From Bacteroidales bacterium (lineage in GTDB: Bacteria > Bacteroidota > Bacteroidia > Bacteroidales > UBA3824), in NCBI GenBank assembly GCA_016287995.1, contig JAEEXW010000125.1, positions 1-7,569 of the forward strand: 7,569 bases of DNA, in the 5' to 3' direction. The notes below the pieces were generated by a model that made no database searches, had not been told where the DNA came from, and saw only the letters and a program-made list of their open reading frames with translations. A program made the translations under genes and the position numbers. Positions 1-5,349 of the stretch are shown piece after piece (the stretch's first letter is position 1; every line of letters starts with the position of its first letter).

Positions 1-39
1 AATGACGGCAGTGTCATAAAAATCCGTTAAAAAAAAGAT

Positions 40-1129
40 ATGTACAACAAAGACGAATATAAGGCTCTCGAAAAAAGATTGTGGGAGTTGAGGAGGCATC
101 TTTGACATTGAGGGCAAAAAAAAGGAAACCGCTCAAAAACAACTCAAAACCGAAGAAGACGGTTTTTGGGATGATGCGAAGGCCGCTGAAAAATTTTTAA
201 GAGAAATAGCCTCCGTAAAAAAGTGGGTTACGGATTTTGAGGCTACGGAAAACGCTTTCAAAGATTTGCAGGTTTTGGCAGAGTTTGCCGAGGCTGGCGA
301 TGATCCGGGCGAAGATTATGATGCTCAGTTCAAAGTTGTACTTGCAAAAATTGAAGACCTCGAATTTAAAAATATGCTTGGCGACGAAGAGGATTCTTTT
401 GACGCTATTCTGAAAATCAATGCCGGCGCAGGTGGTACCGAGTCAAACGACTGGGCTTCTATGCTTATGCGTATGTACAGTCGTTGGGCGGAGGATAACG
501 GTTATAAAGTTACGGTTACAAATTATCTTGAAGGTGAAGACGCGGGTATCAAGACGGTTTCGTTGCAAATCTCCGGCGAATACGCTTTCGGCTGGTTAAA
601 AGGCGAAAACGGAGTCCATAGACTTGTAAGAATATCGCCTTTCAACGCTCAGGGAAAACGTCAGACAACTTTTGCATCGGTTTTCGTAGTGCCGCTTGTG
701 AGCGATGATATTGAAATCACTATCAATCCCGCTGACCTTGAATGGGATACTTTTCGCTCTTCCGGCGCAGGCGGTCAAAACGTCAACAAAGTGGAAACGG
801 GAGTTCGTGTTAAGCATATTCCGTCGGGAATCGTCGTAGAAAATACCGAAAGCCGCTCTCAGGGACAAAACCGTGAAAACGCTCTCAGAATTCTTAAATC
901 CCATCTTTACGAAATAGAAATGAACAAAAAGCGGGAAAAACAAGCCGAAATCGAAGGCAAAAAGAAGAAAATAGAGTGGGGGAGTCAAATACGCAGTTAC
1001 GTTATGCACCCTTACAAAATGGTAAAAGACCTCAGAACGGGAATCGAAACATCGGACGTTCAAGGCGTTATGGACGGACAATTGAACGAATTTTTGAAAG
1101 GTTTTTTGATGCAGTACGGTGCTGAATAA
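40..1129 (+). CDS. prfB: Peptide chain release factor 2 (RF2), made by programmed +1 frameshift
   Basis: RF2 recognises UGA and UAA stop codons in the ribosomal A site and triggers hydrolysis of peptidyl-tRNA in the cytoplasm. The zero frame runs from ATG 40 for 21 codons to an in-frame TGA at 103-105. Skipping T103 and resuming at GAC 104 gives one 362-residue protein, close to E. coli RF2 (365). The stop-recognition tripeptide SPF lies at residues 199-201 (nt 635-643). The catalytic GGQ is at residues 244-246 (nt 770-778) inside SGAGGQNVN. The N-terminal helical domain contains FWDD, and GAGGTES.DWASM precedes domain 2. The start is well bounded: the zero frame has a TAA at 28-30 and ATG 40 is the only ATG before the shift site. 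Automated callers would probably report a truncated protein starting at TTG 266. The lipoprotein gene 25 nt downstream may be cotranscribed. Identification is very secure. Confidence 0.97.
91..106 (+). promoter_or_regulatory. prfB programmed +1 frameshift signal
   Basis: The sequence is AGG AGG CAT CTT TGA C. An SD-like AGGAGG (91-96) is followed by a 3-nt spacer, the slippery CTT codon (100-102), the TGA stop (103-105) and a C that weakens termination. Layout and spacing match the known E. coli site (AGGGGG-UAU-CUU-UGA-C), with a better match to the anti-SD. In known prfB genes, low RF2 lets peptidyl-tRNA-Leu slip from CUU to UUU, so RF2 autoregulates its synthesis. A second zero-frame TGA at 109-111 would stop ribosomes that read through. 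Both sides are in RF2-like sequence (ELRRHL before, DIEGKKK after), so this is not a sequencing error. Confidence 0.95.
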
Positions 1130-1154
1130 TGTTAAAATTAAAATTTTGCAATTT

Positions 1155-1595
1155 ATGAAACTATTTCTTTTGAAAGCCGCGTTGTTGTTTTTGGTTTGTA
1201 TAGAAATGTCGTGTGCAAAAACTGAACGTGGGGATTCTGTTTTTAATATAAAAGTGTTAGTCAATGACGGTAAGACTGCGTTGGCGTATAAAAAAATATA
1301 TTGCGTAAGTGAAGTCTCAAAAGATGTTCAACGCTATTCAATATATAGCGAAGTAACTGACAATATGGGCGTTGCAACGTTTCATATACCTGCAAGAACG
1401 ATTGCCGTCGGTTACAAGGATGAGTACGGAAGCCAATCTGTTTGTGATTGTCAGGCGTTTTTTGAGTTGCTGTACAACGACGACATTTATTACACAAAAT
1501 TTTATGTACAGCATATTGATATCAATGAGGAAAGGGAATATGATTATAGTTTAGAGATTAATACTCAACAAAAACCTCCTTTGATTGAGGAATAA
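1155..1595 (+). CDS. Small putative lipoprotein with a transthyretin/Ig-like beta domain
   Basis: This 146-residue protein starts with a signal peptide (MKLF, then a hydrophobic stretch to about residue 18) ending in EMSC, with Cys20 as the candidate lipidated residue. The lipobox is imperfect (Glu at -3), so signal peptidase II processing is probable but not certain. The mature part looks beta-rich. The segment at about 68-79 (TDNMGVATFHIP) resembles the 'TD..G.a.f.ip' strand-turn-strand of transthyretin-like or carboxypeptidase-regulatory-like folds. A CDC motif lies at 97-99. ATG 1155 is preferred to ATG 1119 because 1119 overlaps prfB and puts 12 polar residues before the signal peptide. 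It lies 25 nt after prfB on the same strand and ends against a hairpin terminator, so it may be cotranscribed with prfB. The function is not recognised; the fold is an inference. Confidence 0.8.
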   Translation: MKLFLLKAALLFLVCIEMSCAKTERGDSVFNIKVLVNDGKTALAYKKIYCVSEVSKDVQRYSIYSEVTDNMGVATFHIPARTIAVGYKDEYGSQSVCDCQAFFELLYNDDIYYTKFYVQHIDINEEREYDYSLEINTQQKPPLIEE

Positions 1596-1633
1596 AAAAA
1601 TGCGGATTTTCTTTTAAAAAAATCCGCATTTTT
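1596..1633. terminator. Symmetric intrinsic terminator between convergent genes
   Basis: The 15-base arm 1596-1610 (AAAAATGCGGATTTT) is perfectly complementary to 1619-1633, with an 8-base loop. The A-run on the left and T-run on the right give a U-tract after the GC-containing stem on both strands. It starts right after the stop of the plus-strand lipoprotein and ends 3 bases before the stop of the minus-strand lipoprotein, so it probably terminates both. Confidence 0.88.
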
Positions 1634-1636
1634 ATT

Positions 1637-2125
1637 TTACCTTAATCCGCTTATCAGTGAGGCGTACATTTTCAGTGAATCAGAATTTTTACATTCAACG
1701 CCGTCGCGGAAACATTTGTAAATCTTGTTGTCTTTTAGGTAAACAGTTTCCAAAAAGTTGGAATCTACGTCCAAAACCCTTTCCCTTGACAAAAGCAGCG
1801 GCTGGGAATCTTTGTAATAAATGTCAATGTCCTCTTTCAAAGAGTCGCCGATCAGAGATATTCTTACGGTGTCTTTGTCAAGAACGCTGATTACGGTTTT
1901 GACGTCTTTTGCGTGGTTGTGAATAAATTGCAGGTTTTCACCGTTTGCCTTTATATAGTTCACATATTCGTCAATACCGTTGAGATAGTTGTCGCTGTTG
2001 ATTTCGGCGTTATAGACAATGTCTGGTTTTACACCGTCATCATTTTTGACATCACGTTTGAACCCGTCACAAGAGGACAAAACGAGTGCCGTCATAATAG
2101 TAAAAATAAATAAATAATTTTTCAT
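1637..2125 (-). CDS. Putative lipoprotein of unknown function
   Basis: This 162-residue protein has a clear lipoprotein signal: MKNYLF, a hydrophobic core, then LSSC with Cys19 as the lipidated residue. An Asp/Lys-rich linker (about 20-35) follows, as is common for outer-membrane lipoproteins of this phylum. The rest alternates charged and hydrophobic residues, suggesting helices around 45-75 and beta strands from about 75 to 145 (VISVLDKDTVRISLIGD, then ETVYLKDNKIYKCF). Two further cysteines are at 138 and 145. I do not recognise the family. The frame is open upstream to 2257, but that extension would overlap the methyltransferase gene and bury the signal peptide, so ATG at 2125 is chosen. 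It follows the methyltransferase gene after 88 nt on the same strand and may be read from it or from a weak promoter in that gap. Confidence 0.82.
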   Translation of the reverse strand: MKNYLFIFTIMTALVLSSCDGFKRDVKNDDGVKPDIVYNAEINSDNYLNGIDEYVNYIKANGENLQFIHNHAKDVKTVISVLDKDTVRISLIGDSLKEDIDIYYKDSQPLLLSRERVLDVDSNFLETVYLKDNKIYKCFRDGVECKNSDSLKMYASLISGLR

Positions 2126-2160
2126 TTTTCCGTCGGTTTTAGAGTATTCGTAAAAGTGCC

Positions 2161-2192
2161 GCAAGTTACTAAAACAAAATGTAAAATACAAA
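2161..2192 (-). promoter_or_regulatory. Possible weak Bacteroidota-type promoter for the 1637-2125 lipoprotein
   Basis: On the minus strand, TTTG (2192-2189) matches the -33 element. After 20 bases comes TAACTTGC (2168-2161), which keeps TAnnTT of the TAnnTTTG -7 box but not its last two bases. A start near 2155 would give a leader of about 30 nt. The match is partial and in very A/T-rich DNA, so this is tentative. Confidence 0.3.
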
Positions 2193-2213
2193 TTAATTTT
2201 GTTAAAATTTAAT

Positions 2214-3371
2214 TTAATTTTCGTATTTTTTCTTTTTACTGCCCTCGTACATTTCAAAACATTCCAAACGGCACTCCAAGGGTCCGTTGAATAGTTTTAT
2301 TTTCTTTGAGGGGTGAAGTCCGATGTTTTTTAATGCAGTAAGATTTCCGCTGAGAATCCATGCTTTTGAGCCTGAATAGCAAGATTTTAGCACGTCGCCT
2401 ATCTGTTTGTAAAATTCATTCATGTCTTCTTGGTTTTCAAGTCGTTCACCGTAAGGCGGATTCATTACCATAAACAGTCCGAAACCGTTTTCTGGCGTAT
2501 TGAAAAAATCTTTTCTGTCAAAATTTATGAACTTATCAACACCGGCGTTTGCGGCGTTTTGAGTGGCAATGTCAAGTGCCATAACGTCTTTGTCAAAGCC
2601 GTAAATTGTGTTTTCGGGTGCGGTTTTTCTTAATTCTTTTGCCTCTTTTTTGATTCTTCCCCAAAGTTGGGAGTCAAAATTGCGACATTTTTCCAATGCA
2701 AAATGTCTGAAACTACCCGGGGCGATGTTCATTTGCATAAGACAGGCTTCTATCGGGAAGGTTCCAGAGCCGCACATCGGGTCAACAAAGGGTGTAGAAA
2801 AATCTGTTTTTGTAAGTGTTAAAATCCCGGCCGCAAGTACTTCGTTTACAGGAGCCTCGGTTTGACGTGTTTTGTAACCGCGCTTACTCATCGGTATACC
2901 CGTAGAGTCAAGCGAAACTGTAACCTGAGAATTGTAAACATGGACGTTAATCCTCAAATCAGGGTATTCTACGTCAACATCAGGACGGCGTCCGCGTTTT
3001 TGACGGAAATAGTCGGCTATGGCGTCCTTACATTTTAGGGCTAAATATTTTGAATGTGTGAAAATCGGTCCCGAGGCAACACAATCCACTGCAAATGTGT
3101 CAGTTACAGCCATATAATCTTGCCACTGAATTTTGTAAGCCTCTTCGTAAAACTCTTTGTCGTTAAAAGCCGAAAATGTTTTTATCGGGACGAGAATTTT
3201 TAAGGCAGTTCTCAGCCAATAATTTGCCTTGTAGAGCATTTCGTTATCTCCCGAAAAAGAGACCGCCCGCGTAAGCGTTTTAACGTCAGTAGAGCCTAAC
3301 GCTTTGATTTCCTCTGCTAAAACTTCTTCTAAACCGAAAAAAGTTGTTGCTATAATATTGAATTTTTCCAT
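2214..3371 (-). CDS. rlmL: THUMP-domain class I SAM-dependent RNA methyltransferase (RlmL/YpsC family)
   Basis: Members of this family methylate N2 of guanine in 23S rRNA; the E. coli RlmL half makes m2G2445. At 385 residues this is the stand-alone form, as in B. subtilis YpsC, not the fused RlmKL. An N-terminal ferredoxin-like segment (TFFGLEEVLAEEI, about 9-22) leads into a THUMP domain (about 45-155) ending in PDLRINVHV..SQVTVSLDSTG. The methyltransferase domain shows SAM motif I DPMCGSGT at 197-204, the acidic motif II GFDKD at 258-262 and the catalytic motif IV NPPYGER at 304-310, as expected for exocyclic-amino methylation. The C-terminus is Lys-rich. The start lies 9 nt after the end of the reconstructed Rieske-like gene, suggesting one transcript. 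Family assignment is firm; the exact target nucleotide is inferred from homology. Confidence 0.93.
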   Translation of the reverse strand: MEKFNIIATTFFGLEEVLAEEIKALGSTDVKTLTRAVSFSGDNEMLYKANYWLRTALKILVPIKTFSAFNDKEFYEEAYKIQWQDYMAVTDTFAVDCVASGPIFTHSKYLALKCKDAIADYFRQKRGRRPDVDVEYPDLRINVHVYNSQVTVSLDSTGIPMSKRGYKTRQTEAPVNEVLAAGILTLTKTDFSTPFVDPMCGSGTFPIEACLMQMNIAPGSFRHFALEKCRNFDSQLWGRIKKEAKELRKTAPENTIYGFDKDVMALDIATQNAANAGVDKFINFDRKDFFNTPENGFGLFMVMNPPYGERLENQEDMNEFYKQIGDVLKSCYSGSKAWILSGNLTALKNIGLHPSKKIKLFNGPLECRLECFEMYEGSKKKKYEN

Positions 3372-3380
3372 TTTTCTTTT

Positions 3381-3836
3381 TTAATACATGCTGTTGTTAG
3401 TGATTCTTAAAATGCCGCTGTTTGGGGAATAAACCGCTGAGTATTCTTGCAACGAAAGTTTTGCCGACCCTTAACTCACCGCTCCGTGCAAAAGAACACT
3501 GTATCTTGAATTACAGTTGTTTACGGTATCGCTGTGATGAAGGCATTTGTCTTTTTCGTCAAAAATAAGAGGTGTATCCTTTAAGTTGTCGGGACAAGCC
3601 CTATCGTAAGCGTAAAACGTTGTGCCGTTAAAATTGTACACAAACACCCCGCCGTAACCGCCGCTTAAATAAGCATAACCGCCCGGAGAATTTAAGTCCT
3701 TGTATTGCGGAAAATTAAGGTTGACCTCAAAGTTGACGTACATTTCTGCGAGCGGATTTTTTGCTGTCTCGGAGCAGGAAAAAAACATTCCCGCAAAAAA
3801 AGGTACGGCAAACCAAAACAATTTTTTTAATTTCAT
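3381..3836 (-). pseudogene. Rieske-like lipoprotein gene interrupted by an in-frame TAA
   Basis: The frame starts at ATG 3836 with a lipoprotein-type signal peptide (MKLKKLFWF ... FFSC, Cys21). It contains a beta-rich domain like Bacteroidota Rieske-type lipoproteins: GGVFVYN..GTTFYAYDRACP, then KCLHH, then CNSRYSVLLHG. Codon 122 (3473-3471) is TAA, giving a 121-residue product. The same frame stays open for 29 more codons, reading GSAKLSLQEY then GILRITN, and stops at 3383-3381. That is the kind of C-terminal strand expected after 'G..v.GpAk.pL..Y' in this fold, so the stop most likely breaks an original 151-codon gene. The cysteines (81, 98, 108) do not form the canonical CxH..CxxH pair; only CLHH resembles half of it, so cluster binding is doubtful. 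The reconstructed end lies 9 nt before the methyltransferase start. Alternatives are a sequencing error at one base or a functional truncation. Confidence 0.72.
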
Positions 3837-3848
3837 CGTTTTTTTTAA

Positions 3849-3856
3849 TATGTTTG
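3849..3856 (+). promoter_or_regulatory. Promoter -7 box for the Lys-rich protein gene
   Basis: TATGTTTG is an exact match to the Bacteroidota sigma-ABfr -7 consensus TAnnTTTG. A start near 3863 would give a leader of about 35 nt before ATG 3899. No good TTTG stands at the -33 position; that region (about 3826-3834) is T-rich and lies in the start of the opposite gene. Confidence 0.6.
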
Positions 3857-3877
3857 CAACGGCAATTTTTTTGCAAA
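3853..3877. repeat. Inverted repeat in the divergent promoter region
   Basis: TTTGCAA (3853-3859) and TTGCAAA (3871-3877) form a perfect 7-bp inverted repeat with an 11-bp spacer, centred on 3865. Its outer ends are the TTTG parts of the two facing -7 boxes. It could be an operator for a dimeric regulator or simply a by-product of two consensus boxes in opposite orientation; the extra shared bases (CAA) go beyond the consensus. Confidence 0.5.
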
Positions 3878-3881
3878 GGTA
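3874..3881 (-). promoter_or_regulatory. Promoter -7 box for the minus-strand Rieske-like/methyltransferase block
   Basis: On the minus strand this reads TACCTTTG, an exact TAnnTTTG match. A TTTC lies 19 bases upstream (3904-3901), one base from the TTTG -33 element and inside the first codons of the opposite gene. A start near 3867 would give a leader of about 30 nt before the ATG at 3836. Confidence 0.6.
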
Positions 3882-3898
3882 AAAATTAAACTTGAAAT

Positions 3899-4909
3899 AT
3901 GAAATCATTACTATTAAAAATACTTTTTATAACTATTTCGGTCGTATTGGTGTTCCCGTGTGTGGTTGACGGACAAAATCCATACGGAGAAGTTGATTTG
4001 GAGGCAGAGTTTGCTCCCTCCGGCAGACAATTTACGGAGGATGGTTTTTTGATTGAAAAAGGCGTTAAGCAGAGAAAACAGAAAAAAAAGTATAAAAAAT
4101 ATAAAAAACGTAAAGCAAAATATGAAAAAAATAGGGAAAGAGATTCAATAAGGTATTTCGAGAAGGCGGAGAAGGATTCTATTGCCGCAATCGAAAAAGC
4201 GGAAAGACGTGCAGAAAAAGAGCAGTCTGACGCTTATAGTGCTTCTGAAAAAGCGGAAAAAGAGTTGGCTAAAAAACAAAAAGCCGAGGCTAAACGTCTA
4301 AAACAAGAGGCAAAAAGAAACAAAAAGAAAAAAGGCGAAGAAGAAGATGAGTTGGATTATGACGTTACCGACTTGGAAGATTTCGGAAAGGTTGGCGAAA
4401 GTGCGGAATTTGAAGATGAAAAACCTTCTGAGGTACAGGTAGAGGAGGTTGAGAGTAAAAAAGATAAAAAGGCAGAAAAAAAGAAAACGAAAGAAGAAAA
4501 AGCGGAAGAGAAAAAACAAAAAAAACTAAACAAAAGTTTTAAAAAAGGCGGCGAGAAAGTAGACCATAAAAAGAATCAGAAAAAGTATGAAAAAGAGGCT
4601 CAAAAGGCCAAAAAAGAAGCCGAAGAAAAAGACGCTTTGAAAAAGATTCACGACAAGTTGGATAGAGGTGAGACTCTCACCAAAAAGGAACAAAAACAGT
4701 TTGATGCCAACAGCAAACAGTCAGCACGGGCAAAGCGCAAACAAGAAATAGCCGATTACAAGCACGAGAAAAAGGCTAAAAAAGCCATTATCAAAATGCA
4801 AGACCCGAAAGTCGGCAAGGCAATGAAAAAACATCATAAGGAAACTAACAAACGGATGAAGAAAAAACACAAAACTTCAAAACCCGGATTGTTTAAGCGA
4901 ATTTTTTAA
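3899..4909 (+). CDS. Exported, extremely Lys/Glu-rich protein of unknown function
   Basis: This 336-residue protein has an N-terminal signal peptide (MKSLLLK, hydrophobic to about residue 20, likely cut near VDG/Q at 25-26). A short tyrosine- and acid-containing linker (27-55) follows. Then come a strongly basic helical segment (about 56-145, with KKKYKKYKKRK and repeated EKAE/KAEKD patterns), an acidic block (about 146-186, EEEDELDYDVTDLEDF) and a second basic charged helix (about 187-300). The C-terminal tail (about 300-336) is MQDPKVGKAMKK to KPGLFKRIF. The heptad-poor charge pattern suggests long single charged helices more than classic coiled coil. The short basic 'KR.F' tail is, from memory, seen in other small exported Bacteroidales proteins, but I cannot verify this. 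The start follows a Bacteroidota promoter by about 40 nt. A membrane protein gene follows after 18 nt, likely in the same operon. Function unknown; binding an anionic surface or polymer is speculation. Confidence 0.85.
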   Translation: MKSLLLKILFITISVVLVFPCVVDGQNPYGEVDLEAEFAPSGRQFTEDGFLIEKGVKQRKQKKKYKKYKKRKAKYEKNRERDSIRYFEKAEKDSIAAIEKAERRAEKEQSDAYSASEKAEKELAKKQKAEAKRLKQEAKRNKKKKGEEEDELDYDVTDLEDFGKVGESAEFEDEKPSEVQVEEVESKKDKKAEKKKTKEEKAEEKKQKKLNKSFKKGGEKVDHKKNQKKYEKEAQKAKKEAEEKDALKKIHDKLDRGETLTKKEQKQFDANSKQSARAKRKQEIADYKHEKKAKKAIIKMQDPKVGKAMKKHHKETNKRMKKKHKTSKPGLFKRIF

Positions 4910-4927
4910 AAATATAAAACAGCAAAT

Positions 4928-5284
4928 ATGAACACTTCTGCATTTACAGGTATAATGCTCATTATCATTTTCGCTTTTATAGCGGGAATGATTTGGGCTT
5001 ACCGCAAAAATGAGTATAAAGAAACAAAAAGGGAGTTTAAAAGTGAGGTTTTGAACTCCCTTGACGATACGTTGAACTCCATTACCGTACATACTGATAG
5101 CGCGGTCTCTGTTGAAGAAGATATAAAAACAGAATCTTCGGAAAACGATAAGGTTTCGGAAATAGAACTTGAAAGTCGTAAACAGATAATTCAAGAGAAA
5201 AACCATATCAAAAAGTCGGCGGCTGACGAATATTTTGAGCGGACAAAAAAAATGGCCAACGAAATTTTACAGCCGAAAAAATAA
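4928..5284 (+). CDS. Small single-pass membrane protein of unknown function
   Basis: This 118-residue protein has one hydrophobic segment (about residues 7-24, IMLIIIFAFIAGMIWA) followed at once by a basic stretch (YRKNEYKETKREFK). By the positive-inside rule this favours a short N-terminus outside and a cytoplasmic tail of about 90 residues. The tail is polar and charged: an acidic middle (VEEDIKTESSENDKVSEIELE, about 62-82), then probable helix rich in Lys and Gln ending DEYFERTKKMANEILQPKK. There is no cleavage site and no lipobox. It begins 18 nt after the Lys-rich protein gene with no terminator between, so the two are probably cotranscribed and may act together. I do not recognise the family. 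The gene is supported by operon position, hydrophobic pattern and biased composition, not by homology. Confidence 0.72.
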   Translation: MNTSAFTGIMLIIIFAFIAGMIWAYRKNEYKETKREFKSEVLNSLDDTLNSITVHTDSAVSVEEDIKTESSENDKVSEIELESRKQIIQEKNHIKKSAADEYFERTKKMANEILQPKK

Positions 5285-5292
5285 CTTTCGAG

Positions 5293-5324
5293 GTTGTTTT
5301 TTCCGTTTTTTTGTTATAGTTTTG
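5293..5324 (+). promoter_or_regulatory. Bacteroidota-type promoter for the GH51 gene
   Basis: TAGTTTTG at 5317-5324 matches TAnnTTTG exactly. GTTG at 5293-5296, 20 bases upstream, matches three of four bases of the TTTG -33 element. A start near 5331 would give a leader of about 20 nt to ATG 5350, which has no Shine-Dalgarno sequence. The promoter sits in the 65-bp gap after the membrane protein gene, so the GH51 gene can be expressed on its own. Confidence 0.65.
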
Positions 5325-5349
5325 CACAAACAAAATTCAATTCTATATT

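Noticed and set aside
1..30. Possible end of an upstream gene: the first frame reads NDGSVIKIR then TAA at 28-30; the second reads MTAVS then TAA at 17-19
   Set aside because: Both frames are plausible tails and 9 codons are too few to choose. It may be a real upstream gene end, but the window cannot show it.
116..123. Run of eight A just after the prfB shift site as a second slippage site
   Set aside because: It reads as ordinary Lys codons in a frame already explained by the +1 shift; no further frame change is needed.
1119..1154. An earlier start for the lipoprotein at ATG 1119
   Set aside because: It overlaps the end of prfB and places 12 residues ahead of a good signal peptide that begins at ATG 1155.
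596..1264. A 222-codon open frame on the minus strand opposite prfB
   Set aside because: It lies almost wholly antisense to well-conserved RF2 codons, has a low-complexity Phe-rich translation and no recognisable domain. It is a shadow of prfB.
4298..4519. Phe-rich minus-strand frame opposite the Lys-rich gene
   Set aside because: Lys codons (AAA/AAG) read backwards as Phe/Leu, so the hydrophobic translation is an artefact of the sense gene.
5274..5302. Possible terminator between the membrane protein and GH51 genes (CGAAA/TTTCG followed by Ts)
   Set aside because: The stem is only 5 bp, and the T-run is separated from it by AGGTTG, so it is too weak to call.
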